Notes: generated by a model not told the origin, from the sequence alone. 9,073 bases of DNA from Flavobacteriaceae bacterium (GCA_013042255.1 JABDQK010000007.1:1-9073), one strand, 5' to 3'. Counted from the stretch's first letter, positions 1 through 8,036 are shown. Made by a program: numbers and translations.

Positions 1-731
1 TTTCCGGCAAAATTTTGCAACTGTACTTCAGTGATTGCTATGATCTCTTTTCCGTCTCCTTTAAGGTGGTTCACAACGTTCCGTCGTTCCTTTTTGTCGT
101 CTATCGCATCGAGGCAGATCACTGCAAAGGTTTCTGCTATACACATCATGACATTGGTGTGATATATGGGCATTCTGTTGCCATCTACCGACTGGTAGGC
201 GGTAAAAATAATCGGCGTACATTCCATATCCTCGCAGAATTCTATAAAAAGGTCTTCATCTGCTCTGGGGGATAAAGCACAGTAGGCTTTCTGATGATCC
301 CTGTCCATAACAATACTGCCTGTCCCCTCTAAAAACAGACCCTCTTCTTCTGCCGATGTATAATCGATGACCGTTCTGATCTCAAATCCTTTTTCTTCAA
401 GAACATCCAGAATATCTTCGCGTCGTTCCCTACGTCTGTTCTCGGCAAACATCGGATATAATCCTACGGTACCACTAGCATGAAAAGACACCCAGTTGTT
501 AGGGAATATAGAATCAGGGGTATCTCTTTCATAAATGTCCTCTACAACAATCACATCTACTCCATTTGATCTTAAAAGTGATACAAATTGGTCGAATTCC
601 TGCTGTGCTCTCAGGTTGATCGTCTGATTCTTTATATCGATATCTTCCTGGAAATAGTTGTTGACCGCAGTTTCCTCGTTCATTCTAAAACGAACCGGTC
701 TCACCATCAATATTGTATTTGTAATCTGCAT
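1..731 (-). CDS. ctlX: CtlX-type amidinohydrolase (citrulline utilization hydrolase family), 3' end cut by window edge
   Basis: The reading frame starts at ATG 731 and stays open for 243 codons to the left edge, so the C-terminus is missing. The N-terminus (TNTILMVRPVRFRMNEETAVNNYFQ, residues 4-28, key residues MVRP and NEETAVNN) is what I recognise from flavobacterial proteins named CtlX. IFPNNWVSFH (75-84), FLEGTGS (133-139) and the catalytic-type His in YHTNVMM (190-196) match the guanidino-group-modifying superfamily (arginine deiminase, DDAH, amidinotransferase). The family's catalytic Cys lies near the C-terminus and would be outside this window, so activity cannot be judged. Members act in the cytoplasm on arginine- or citrulline-like substrates; the exact substrate here is inferred only. 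It follows a DDAH-type gene after 91 bp and is probably co-transcribed with gltA and that gene. The frame is open upstream of ATG 731 but has no usable start codon near the strong GGAGG at 791-795. The family assignment is firm, the substrate is not. Confidence 0.86.
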   Translation of the reverse strand, partial: MQITNTILMVRPVRFRMNEETAVNNYFQEDIDIKNQTINLRAQQEFDQFVSLLRSNGVDVIVVEDIYERDTPDSIFPNNWVSFHASGTVGLYPMFAENRRRERREDILDVLEEKGFEIRTVIDYTSAEEEGLFLEGTGSIVMDRDHQKAYCALSPRADEDLFIEFCEDMECTPIIFTAYQSVDGNRMPIYHTNVMMCIAETFAVICLDAIDDKKERRNVVNHLKGDGKEIIAITEVQLQNFAG

Positions 732-752
732 TGAAGGAAAAAATTTGCAGGC

Positions 753-782
753 TAAAGGTAGCTCTTTAACCGGATTTTTTAA
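753..782 (-). promoter_or_regulatory. Weak promoter candidate for ctlX
   Basis: On the minus strand TACCTTTA (760-753) matches the Bacteroidota -7 box TANNTTTG at all positions but the last. TTA (782-780) sits 19 bases upstream in place of the -33 TTG. The same -7 octamer occurs in the better candidate before gltA. If used, the transcript would start about 15 bases before ATG 731 and would exclude the GGAGG motif at 791-795. The match is weak and readthrough from the upstream gene is at least as likely. Confidence 0.22.
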
Positions 783-787
783 GTGGA

Positions 788-798
788 CTTCCTCCTTT
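788..798 (-). promoter_or_regulatory. Strong Shine-Dalgarno-like motif, out of position, in ctlX leader
   Basis: The minus strand reads AAAGGAGGAAG here, an excellent match to the 16S anti-Shine-Dalgarno complement. It lies about 57 bases upstream of ATG 731, too far to serve that start directly. No ATG, GTG or TTG occurs at normal spacing behind it. The other gene starts in this window carry no such motif, as is normal in this phylum. Its bases GGAGGAA (795-789) can pair with UUCCUUC (739-733) immediately before the start codon, which could bring the two together or mask both. Function unproven. Confidence 0.35.
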
Positions 799-823
799 AT
801 TTTACCCGAAGAAATTGTTGGAA

Positions 824-1738
824 TTATTCTCTGATCAGGGGCAGGGTACTACAGCGCAAAAGGCCTTCCTGTTTGCCGATTTCTTGGTATGGAACTTCCT
901 CTACCATAAATCCCTGTTCCCTTAACCAGTTATTGAGACGGGTAAAAGATCGCTCAGAAACGATCACTTCAGGTGAAATGGAGAACACATTACTGAACAT
1001 CTGGTACATTTCATCGCTGTCAATTTCAAAGACGCGATCTTTTCCAAAATAATTCAATAGCCATTCGTATTCCTCTTCCATAAGAAAGCCGTTTTTGTGA
1101 AGTATGGCCTTGTCTCTTCCAATAGGCTGAAAACAACAATCGAGATGAAGGGCATTCTGCCTTGGATCTGTATTTGATTTTCTCAGATCAAAGGATTTTA
1201 TTTTTTTATGTGGAAATGCTTCTTTTAAATATGCAACTGCTTCAATATTGGTCCGTGCGGTGATATAGTCAGAATAGTCTTCTCCCCTATAGGTTCCAAC
1301 AAATATATAATCCTTCCACGGCATTACATCTCCCCCTTCTATATGGACAGGCTCAGGCGGAATAAGGATTTTATTGGGATCGATGACATCGAGAACATGG
1401 ATGATGGCTTCAAACTCCTTTTCCCTTTCAGGAAGGATATTAGCTTTGATGAGTTTATCCTCAATTACGAAAGCGATGTCTCTCGAAAAAATCTGATTGC
1501 AATTCTCCAGAAGCTCTGGCCTGAATACTTTAACCCCATGTTTCCTGAGAACGCTGTTAAATGCCTCCATTTCACCTATCATATCCTCTTCCCTGGGATA
1601 GGTCCCTGCCAGGATATGTTCAAGCGATTTAGGGTCATAGGCTTCCTCCGGCTTTGGGATAGGGCCGGGACTGTTAGCAATACCAAGGACTACCGCTTTT
1701 AGTGGGGAGGTCTCATCCCTTACATTAAGTTGAAGCAT
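824..1738 (-). CDS. Dimethylarginine dimethylaminohydrolase (DDAH) / arginine-deiminase family amidinohydrolase
   Basis: This 304-residue protein belongs to the guanidino-group-modifying superfamily, cytoplasmic enzymes that attack the guanidinium carbon of arginine derivatives through a Cys thiolate. The expected elements appear in order: substrate-loop motif FSRDIAF (84-90), HIEGGDV with the acidic EGGD (134-137), the catalytic His in LHLD (197-200), and the nucleophilic Cys in LLRCSTLPL (Cys296) close to the C-terminus. The active site therefore looks intact and the length fits a complete flavobacterial member. Database entries usually call such proteins dimethylargininase, but arginine (deiminase or dihydrolase) or another methylated or free guanidine could equally be the substrate; sequence alone does not decide. 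It starts 10 bp after the gltA stop and precedes the related ctlX gene, so the three are probably one transcription unit. No Shine-Dalgarno motif precedes ATG 1738, and translational coupling to gltA is possible. Confidence 0.88.
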   Translation of the reverse strand: MLQLNVRDETSPLKAVVLGIANSPGPIPKPEEAYDPKSLEHILAGTYPREEDMIGEMEAFNSVLRKHGVKVFRPELLENCNQIFSRDIAFVIEDKLIKANILPEREKEFEAIIHVLDVIDPNKILIPPEPVHIEGGDVMPWKDYIFVGTYRGEDYSDYITARTNIEAVAYLKEAFPHKKIKSFDLRKSNTDPRQNALHLDCCFQPIGRDKAILHKNGFLMEEEYEWLLNYFGKDRVFEIDSDEMYQMFSNVFSISPEVIVSERSFTRLNNWLREQGFMVEEVPYQEIGKQEGLLRCSTLPLIRE

Positions 1739-1748
1739 AGATAGCTGC

Positions 1749-3032
1749 CTAACGCTTTTTTAGAGGAACGAAAGGTCGTTCATTCTCGCCTATGTATACT
1801 TGTCTCGGCCTGCCTATGGGTTCTCCCCTCAATCGCATTTCGCGCCACTGGGCAATCCAACCGGGTAATCTACCCATTGCAAACATTACAGTAAACATCT
1901 CCGTTGGTATACCCAAAGCTCTGTAAATGATCCCTGAATAAAAATCTACATTAGGATACAGTTTTCGCTGTACAAAATAAGGATCTTCGAGAGCCACCTT
2001 TTCAAGGCCCTTGGCGATAGAAAGGATAGGATCTTCGATTCCTAAATCCCCAAGAACTTCATCTGCGGCCTTTTTGATAATCTTGGCGCGGGGGTCAAAG
2101 TTTTTGTAAACCCTGTGGCCAAAGCCCATCAATCTGAAAGGATCATCCTTGTCCTTGGCTTTATTCATATATTTCTGAGTATCCCCTCCGTCGGCTTCTA
2201 TAGCCTCCAGCATTTCCAATACCGCCTGGTTGGCGCCACCGTGCAGAGGACCCCATAGGGCAGATATACCCGCCGATAGGGATACAAAAAGTCCGGCATG
2301 TGATGATCCTGTTATTCGCACCGTGGAAGTAGAACAATTCTGTTCGTGATCAGCATGCAGAATAAGGAGCTGATCCAGGGCATCGATGACAATTTTATTC
2401 TTAACGTATTCCTTATTGGGTCTCTTAAACATCATTTTGTGGAGGTTCTCCACATAACCCAGCGAATCATCCCCATAGTCAAGAGGTAGTCCTTTTTGTT
2501 TTCGCATTGTCCAGGCTACCAGAACCGGGAATTTTGCCATAATCCTGATAATGGCGTGGTACATTTCTTTCTCCGAGGAAATGTTTACGGAAGATGGATT
2601 AAAGGCTATTAAAGCACTGGTAAGGGAGGAAAGCACTCCCATCGGGTGTGCCGATTTTGGAAAAGCATCAAGGATCTTTTTCATCTCCTCATCCACATGA
2701 GATTCATGTTTAATGTCTTCGTGGAACTGGTTTAATTCTTCTTTATTAGGTAATTCCCCAAAAATAAGGAGGTAAGCAACCTCGAGAAAATCAGCCTTTT
2801 CAGCTAATTCTTCGATATTATATCCACGATAGCGCAAAATACCTTTCTCCCCATCGAGGTAAGTAATTGCACTTTCGCAGGATCCGGTATTTTTATAACC
2901 TGGATCCAGCGTGATCATTCCCGTAGAGGAACGCAGGGTTTTGATATCAATAGCCAGTTCCTGTTCTGTGCCTTCAACCACAGGGAATTCGTATTTTTTT
3001 CCTTCGTATTCGAGTATTGCTTTGTCTTTCAT
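1749..3032 (-). CDS. gltA: Citrate synthase, type II
   Basis: This enzyme condenses acetyl-CoA with oxaloacetate to citrate, the first step of the TCA cycle. The 427 residues match the length and layout of the bacterial type II (E. coli-like) enzyme, including the small N-terminal beta domain (about 1-50, ending in FDPGF-like TLDPGY, 41-46) that shorter type I enzymes lack. The catalytic triad is intact: His264 in GPLHGGAN (261-268), His306 in GFGHRVYKN (303-311) and Asp363 in NVDFYSG (361-367). ILHADHEQN (224-232) and GRPRQVYIG (407-415) are further substrate-site signatures. Type II enzymes form hexamers, and those of enteric bacteria are inhibited by NADH; whether that holds here cannot be read from sequence. 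A promoter candidate (TTG-N20-TACCTTTA) lies in the 136-bp gap upstream and gives a leader of about 28 bases. The DDAH-type gene follows after 10 bp, suggesting an operon. Confidence 0.98.
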   Translation of the reverse strand: MKDKAILEYEGKKYEFPVVEGTEQELAIDIKTLRSSTGMITLDPGYKNTGSCESAITYLDGEKGILRYRGYNIEELAEKADFLEVAYLLIFGELPNKEELNQFHEDIKHESHVDEEMKKILDAFPKSAHPMGVLSSLTSALIAFNPSSVNISSEKEMYHAIIRIMAKFPVLVAWTMRKQKGLPLDYGDDSLGYVENLHKMMFKRPNKEYVKNKIVIDALDQLLILHADHEQNCSTSTVRITGSSHAGLFVSLSAGISALWGPLHGGANQAVLEMLEAIEADGGDTQKYMNKAKDKDDPFRLMGFGHRVYKNFDPRAKIIKKAADEVLGDLGIEDPILSIAKGLEKVALEDPYFVQRKLYPNVDFYSGIIYRALGIPTEMFTVMFAMGRLPGWIAQWREMRLRGEPIGRPRQVYIGENERPFVPLKKR

Positions 3033-3065
3033 GCAGGTGATTTTGAGATTATACTGACGGGATGT

Positions 3066-3096
3066 TAAAGGTAATAAAAAGGGGCCTTCTTAACAA
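3066..3096 (-). promoter_or_regulatory. Candidate Bacteroidota-type promoter for gltA
   Basis: On the minus strand TTG (3096-3094) is followed after 20 bases by TACCTTTA (3073-3066). This matches the phylum's TTG-N~20-TANNTTTG promoter at every defined position except the final G. Transcription would begin near 3060, leaving a leader of about 28 bases before gltA. It lies downstream of a hairpin that may end glgA transcription, which fits gltA being independently expressed. Confidence 0.5.
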
Positions 3097-3141
3097 TTCT
3101 AAGCAAGGCTTTATGCCCAGACAATGAACATTTTTAAAAGA

Positions 3142-3160
3142 ATTTATCAGAGTGATAAAT
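3142..3160 (-). terminator. AT-rich hairpin after glgA-like gene, possible terminator
   Basis: A perfect 8-bp stem (ATTTATCA / TGATAAAT) with a 3-base loop begins 9 bases after the glgA stop codon. On the minus strand it is followed by TTCTTTTAAAAA, a broken U tract. The stem has only one G-C pair, so it is much weaker than the two other terminators in the window. It may be a weak terminator or an RNA 3'-end stabiliser. Confidence 0.4.
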
Positions 3161-3168
3161 ACATCTGC

Positions 3169-4710
3169 CTAATTTTGAATACTATAGAGTTTCTCATAGT
3201 ATTCATCGACGGATTTCTTCCAGGTAAAACGCATTTTTTTGGCCTCAGACTTAATCGCCTTCCACTTTTCAGGTTTATTCTGATAAATATCTAGGGCCTC
3301 ATCAAAACAGCGGAGCATATTTTCAATCTTTTCATCATAACTGTCCCCATCAAACGCAAAGCCCGTTTTAAGATGAGTTACGGTGTCCTTTAATCCTCCT
3401 GTACTGTGTACAAGACACGGATTACCGTTTCTCATGGCCAGCATCTGACTAATCCCACATGGTTCAAACTGACTCGGCATAAAATACAAATCGGTCTCCA
3501 GATAAATAGAGTCTATCACATCTTCAGACTGCCCGTTAAAAAATATAAAGTTTTCCTGTTCCTTGCTCAGTTTCCTGAACAACTCCTCGTATTCAGGAGC
3601 CCCCGTTCCAAGCACCATATAGATGCCGTTTACTTTTTCAAGTTTCTTTAAAATAGCCAGAAGTGCCTCAGGCGATTCCTTAAAGAAAAAGAATTTTTGC
3701 TCTGTTAATCGTGCAACACTGGAGCAGATAAACTTTGGTTTCTCGTATAAATAGGGAAGTAACTTTTCCCCGGTATGAGCAAGAAAATCGGCTTTGTATT
3801 TCTTTGACTCTTCCTGTAGCCATCCAAATATAGCCTTGACTGCATTTTTAAAGAGCATATTCCGTTTTGCCGATCGAATGTTTTTGTAGTTACTCCCATT
3901 TAATATCCCAAACAACCGACCCTGATTATCGGCCTCCAGGAGATCCTTCTCAAGCGACTCTCCTCCGATAAATTCAGGCGGTCTGCTGGGTAGTAATATA
4001 TCCTGTTTATACGAGGGTGAAACCGTATGAACCGAATCAGCAAGCCTTATCCCTGTTGCCATAAGGTTTATACAGTCTTGATAGCGATAGTCCATCAGTC
4101 GTTTCATGTCATAGCTAACTTCGGGAAACCAGGTATTGACTGAAGCCTCATTCCCTTCAAAAGGACGGATGCCCTGTATGGCAAGGTTGTGAATGCTATA
4201 AACAAATCTGTATTGCTTAAGGGAAGCGTATTTATCGTGATAGGTTTTCAGAAAGAGTAAAAGGCTGGTATGCCAGTCGTGTAAATGCACTATATCTAAA
4301 GTTCCGAAAGCCTTGTTATTGATCGCCGTGGCTACTGCTGTACAAAAGATGGCAAATTTGTTCGAATCGGTGAAAAATGGCTTCTCCGGATCATTGTGAT
4401 AAATTTTGCCTATCTCACCAGCTTTTATCTCCGGATGGTGAACTACATAGTGGTTAATGTTCTCCAGTTCCTTCTTGGGTGGCACTTTGTAGAGTTCAGC
4501 CGTATAGGGTTTCCCGTTTAAGCTAAACTGAAGTTCCACCAGGAGCTCGCCATTGAGATGTAATCTAGAATAGCTCGGAACCACAACATGAACCATATCA
4601 CCCCGTTCGGCAATTTGCCTGGGAACGTCACGTACCACATCCCCCATTCCTCCTGCTTTGCAATTAGGAATGGCGTCATTTTCGGCGGCAACAAATAAAA
4701 AGTGATTCAT
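3169..4710 (-). CDS. Glycogen/starch synthase, glycosyltransferase family 5 (GlgA-like)
   Basis: This 513-residue protein has both Rossmann-like halves of a GT-B, GT5 alpha-1,4-glucan synthase, which transfers glucose from a nucleotide sugar (ADP-glucose in characterised bacterial enzymes) to a growing glucan. Recognisable motifs: KAGGMGDV (18-25, the KTGGL site that binds the donor phosphates), DIVHLHDWH (139-147), YSIHNLAIQG (171-180), GILNGSN (268-274), VARLTEQK (332-339, Arg and Lys that contact the diphosphate), FEPCG (415-419, catalytic-site Glu416) and STGGLKDTV (436-444). It is somewhat longer than E. coli GlgA (477), and SEMFP is replaced by AENDAIP at 9-15, so it belongs to a divergent branch; the donor sugar is therefore inferred. 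No glgB, glgC or glgP gene is nearby. It follows the strong eno terminator with only 27 bp to spare and no convincing promoter. ATG 4710 is chosen because the core beta strand FLFVAAE starts immediately after it. Confidence 0.9.
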   Translation of the reverse strand: MNHFLFVAAENDAIPNCKAGGMGDVVRDVPRQIAERGDMVHVVVPSYSRLHLNGELLVELQFSLNGKPYTAELYKVPPKKELENINHYVVHHPEIKAGEIGKIYHNDPEKPFFTDSNKFAIFCTAVATAINNKAFGTLDIVHLHDWHTSLLLFLKTYHDKYASLKQYRFVYSIHNLAIQGIRPFEGNEASVNTWFPEVSYDMKRLMDYRYQDCINLMATGIRLADSVHTVSPSYKQDILLPSRPPEFIGGESLEKDLLEADNQGRLFGILNGSNYKNIRSAKRNMLFKNAVKAIFGWLQEESKKYKADFLAHTGEKLLPYLYEKPKFICSSVARLTEQKFFFFKESPEALLAILKKLEKVNGIYMVLGTGAPEYEELFRKLSKEQENFIFFNGQSEDVIDSIYLETDLYFMPSQFEPCGISQMLAMRNGNPCLVHSTGGLKDTVTHLKTGFAFDGDSYDEKIENMLRCFDEALDIYQNKPEKWKAIKSEAKKMRFTWKKSVDEYYEKLYSIQN

Positions 4711-4737
4711 AAATGAGTTCTGGGAATTAGGGAAGTT

Positions 4738-4769
4738 AAAAAAAGCCTTTCAATTTACGAAAGGCTTTT
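4738..4769 (-). terminator. Intrinsic terminator of eno
   Basis: An 11-bp perfect stem (AAAAGCCTTTC / GAAAGGCTTTT, minus strand) with a 7-base loop ends in a run of seven U on the minus-strand transcript. It begins 17 bases after the eno stop codon. This is a textbook rho-independent terminator and should stop most transcripts before the glgA-like gene. Confidence 0.88.
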
Positions 4770-4786
4770 CTATTCTTAACTGATTA

Positions 4787-6082
<1,296 letters not shown>

Positions 6083-6115
6083 TTATTGCTTTTTATGGGT
6101 TGATTTCTTTCATTT

Positions 6116-6147
6116 CAAAGATACAAAAGGCCTCGGTGAATCGTGAA
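6116..6147 (-). promoter_or_regulatory. Candidate Bacteroidota-type promoter for eno
   Basis: The minus strand carries TATCTTTG (6123-6116), a perfect TANNTTTG -7 box. A TTC (6147-6145), two of three matches to the -33 TTG, lies 21 bases upstream. Transcription would start near 6110 with a leader of about 30 bases. The -33 element lies inside the inverted repeat GAATC-N5-GATTC at 6138-6152, which could be an operator or chance. Confidence 0.55.
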
Positions 6148-6182
6148 GATTCCTAAAAAAATGGTTGATTCCCCTTCTTTTT

Positions 6183-7310
6183 TTAAACTGAAACTCCTGT
6201 ATTAGAATGCTCTTTTATCCATTGGAAAAACTGATCGAATAAATAGGAAGCATCATGCGGCCCTGGACTCGCCTCAGGGTGGTACTGCACAGAAAAAACA
6301 TTTTTATCTTTCATCCTTATCCCTGCCACTGTTTTGTCGTTGAGATGCTCATGAGTGATCACCAGTTCGGGATGCGCCTCCGTTTCTTCCCTGTTTATAG
6401 CAAATCCGTGATTCTGAGAGGTGATTTCTCCCTTCCCAGTTCCAAAATTAATCACCGGGTGATTGATTCCTCTGTGTCCGTTGAACATCTTGTACGTAGA
6501 AACCCCGTTTGCCAGTGCAATAATCTGATGGCCCAGACATATCCCGAATAGTGGCTTGTCCTGAGCGATGATCTCCCTTGCCGTTTCAATTACTCCTTTC
6601 AGTGGTTCCGGATCACCCGGGCCATTTGAAATAAAGTAGCCGTCGGGATTCCATGCCTTAAGCTCTGAGAAAGGCGTGGTGTATGGGAACACCTTAATAT
6701 ATGCATCCCTGGCTGCGAGATTTCTCAGGATATTCTTTTTGATGCCTATATCAAGTGCTGCAATGCGGTAGGTTGCATCTTCCTTTCCATAGTAGTAAGG
6801 TTTTTTGGTCGATACCTTTGAAGCAAGCTCCAGGCCTTCCATGCTGGGTATCTTTTTAAGTTCGGCCTTGAGGGCATCCAGTTCATCCACTCTTGTTGAA
6901 ATCACCGCATTCATGGCCCCGTGATCCCGAATATAGCTCACCAGGGCTCGCGTATCTACATCAGATATAGCAAAGAGCTTGTTGTTATTTAGAAATTCAA
7001 GAAGGCTTTCATCAGCATCCGGCCTTGAATAATCATAACTGAAATTTTTGCATATGAGGCCGGCGATTTTAACCGAATCTGATTCAATTTCTTCATTATG
7101 GGCCCCGTAATTCCCAATATGGGCATTGGTCATCACCATCAATTGTCCAAAATAAGAAGGATCTGTAAATATTTCCTGATAGCCCGTCATTCCCGTATTA
7201 AAACACACCTCCCCAAAGGCTGTGCCATCGGCATTACCTACCGATTTACCATAAAAAATAGTTCCATCTGCCAGCAATATGAGTGCTTTCTTCTTGGTTT
7301 GATATTTCAT
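6183..7310 (-). CDS. carA: Carbamoyl-phosphate synthase, small (glutamine-hydrolysing) subunit
   Basis: CarA hydrolyses glutamine and channels ammonia to CarB, which makes carbamoyl phosphate for arginine and pyrimidine synthesis. The 375-residue protein has the CarA-specific N-terminal domain (ALILLADGTIFYGKS start, GEVCFNTGMTGYQE at about 33-46) and a class I glutamine amidotransferase domain. Its triad is intact: Cys258 in FGICLGHQ, His344 and Glu346 in VQYHPEASPGP; the oxyanion motif is ISNGPGDPE (227-235). I chose ATG 7310 because family members begin close to this point (MKYQTKKKALILL). The frame also allows a GTG at 7334 that adds eight residues with no family counterpart. carB is not in the window. 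carA lies behind the terminator of the ribosomal operon; TATGTTTA at 7345-7338 could be a weak -7 box giving a short leader, otherwise it depends on readthrough. Confidence 0.97.
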   Translation of the reverse strand: MKYQTKKKALILLADGTIFYGKSVGNADGTAFGEVCFNTGMTGYQEIFTDPSYFGQLMVMTNAHIGNYGAHNEEIESDSVKIAGLICKNFSYDYSRPDADESLLEFLNNNKLFAISDVDTRALVSYIRDHGAMNAVISTRVDELDALKAELKKIPSMEGLELASKVSTKKPYYYGKEDATYRIAALDIGIKKNILRNLAARDAYIKVFPYTTPFSELKAWNPDGYFISNGPGDPEPLKGVIETAREIIAQDKPLFGICLGHQIIALANGVSTYKMFNGHRGINHPVINFGTGKGEITSQNHGFAINREETEAHPELVITHEHLNDKTVAGIRMKDKNVFSVQYHPEASPGPHDASYLFDQFFQWIKEHSNTGVSV

Positions 7311-7337
7311 TAAACTGTCATTTTTTGGTTTCACAAA

Positions 7338-7345
7338 TAAACATA
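7338..7345 (-). promoter_or_regulatory. Possible -7 box for carA
   Basis: TATGTTTA on the minus strand matches TANNTTTG except at the last base and begins directly after the rplQ terminator U tract. No TTG is found at the proper distance upstream because that stretch is the terminator stem. Transcription from it would start near 7332, downstream of the alternative GTG and about 20 bases before ATG 7310. Weak support. Confidence 0.2.
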
Positions 7346-7377
7346 AAAAAAGGATAGACTTGCAGGTCTATCCTTTT
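7345..7377 (-). terminator. Intrinsic terminator of the rpoA-rplQ operon
   Basis: A perfect 12-bp stem (AAAAGGATAGAC / GTCTATCCTTTT) with a 6-base loop is followed on the minus-strand transcript by seven U. It starts 26 bases after the rplQ stop codon. It separates the ribosomal-protein operon from carA and is the strongest hairpin in the window. Confidence 0.92.
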
Positions 7378-7403
7378 CAAATTTTAAAGACATTATGAAC
7401 ATC

Positions 7404-8015
7404 CTATTCTTTGGAGTCATCTGTTTTTGTTTCTTCAGCATCCTTAGTTTTTTCTTTCTTTGGAGCTTCAGCCTTAGGCTTTTCAGTTTTAGTTTCCTTT
7501 TCAGCTTTAGGAGCTTCAGCTACTTCCACCTCTTCAACGCTTTCGGCGGCAGGTGCTGCGGTAGCTTCCGCTTTCTTAGAGCTTCTGCCCCTACGCGTAG
7601 ATTTCTTTTTCTTTGGCTTCCCGGCATTGTAAATCTCATTGAAATCTACAAGCTCGATCATGGCCATATCCGCGTTATCACCCAGGCGGTTACCCAATTT
7701 GATAATTCTGGTATATCCTCCTGGTCTGTCCCCTACTTTTTCCGCAACTGTGCTGAACAATTCAGATACTGCATATTTATCTCTCAGGTTTCTGAATACG
7801 ATTCGCCTGTTGTGGGTTCCTTTTTCCAATGACTGGTTATTCTCAGCTTTGGATTTAGTGATCAGGGGTTCAATAAACTGTTTCAGGGCCTTGGCCTTGG
7901 CTACAGTAGTATTGATCCTTTTATGTTCAATAAGGGAACAGGCCATATTAGCCAGCATAGCCGACCTATGTGCCGTTTTCCTACTCAAGTGATTGATCTT
8001 CTTACCGTGTCTCAT
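7404..8015 (-). CDS. rplQ: Large-subunit ribosomal protein uL17 (L17) with long charged C-terminal tail
   Basis: uL17 is a protein of the 50S subunit that lies near the exit of the peptide tunnel. Residues 1 to about 127 are the conserved domain: [17 protein letters not shown] opening, [18 protein letters not shown] (28-45), [12 protein letters not shown] (69-80), [30 protein letters not shown] (95-124). Residues 128-203 form a low-complexity tail: a basic patch ([16 protein letters not shown], 133-148), then an alternating Ala/Lys/Glu stretch ending DDSKE. Most uL17 proteins are about 115-130 residues, so about 75 residues are extra; similar tails are known to me from Bacteroidota uL17, and this one is likely disordered. 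The gene follows rpoA by 59 bp, the usual end of the alpha operon, and is closed by a strong terminator. No Shine-Dalgarno motif precedes ATG 8015. Confidence 0.98.
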   Translation of the reverse strand: MRHGKKINHLSRKTAHRSAMLANMACSLIEHKRINTTVAKAKALKQFIEPLITKSKAENNQSLEKGTHNRRIVFRNLRDKYAVSELFSTVAEKVGDRPGGYTRIIKLGNRLGDNADMAMIELVDFNEIYNAGKPKKKKSTRRGRSSKKAEATAAPAAESVEEVEVAEAPKAEKETKTEKPKAEAPKKEKTKDAEETKTDDSKE

Positions 8016-8036
8016 GCTCGTGTACTATATGATCTC

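Noticed and set aside
15..275. Plus-strand frame of 86 codons at the left edge
   Set aside because: It is antisense to ctlX, whose frame is open and shows family motifs throughout; the product matches nothing I know.
783..1052. Plus-strand frame of 89 codons over the end of the DDAH-type gene
   Set aside because: Antisense shadow covering the conserved catalytic Cys region; no start context and no recognisable protein.
1343..1702. Plus-strand frame of 119 codons over the start of the DDAH-type gene
   Set aside because: It runs opposite to conserved DDAH sequence including FSRDIAF and EGGD; no family features of its own.
3705..3899. Minus-strand 64-codon frame inside the glgA-like gene, as sign of a frameshift or split gene
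   Set aside because: The glgA frame is continuous with GT5 motifs on both sides; this is just an alternate reading of the same strand.
6138..6152. Hairpin GAATC-N5-GATTC as a carA terminator
   Set aside because: Only five base pairs, no U tract after it on the minus strand, and it overlaps the eno promoter candidate.
7311..7334. GTG 7334 as the carA start, adding eight N-terminal residues
   Set aside because: The added residues (MKPKNDSL) have no counterpart in the CarA family as I know it, the GTG lies just behind the terminator, and ATG 7310 gives the usual start.
7395..7832. Plus-strand frames of 145, 117 and 73 codons across rplQ
   Set aside because: They are the complement of the well-supported rplQ gene; their Ser/Phe/Leu-rich composition is the mirror of its Lys/Glu/Ala tail.
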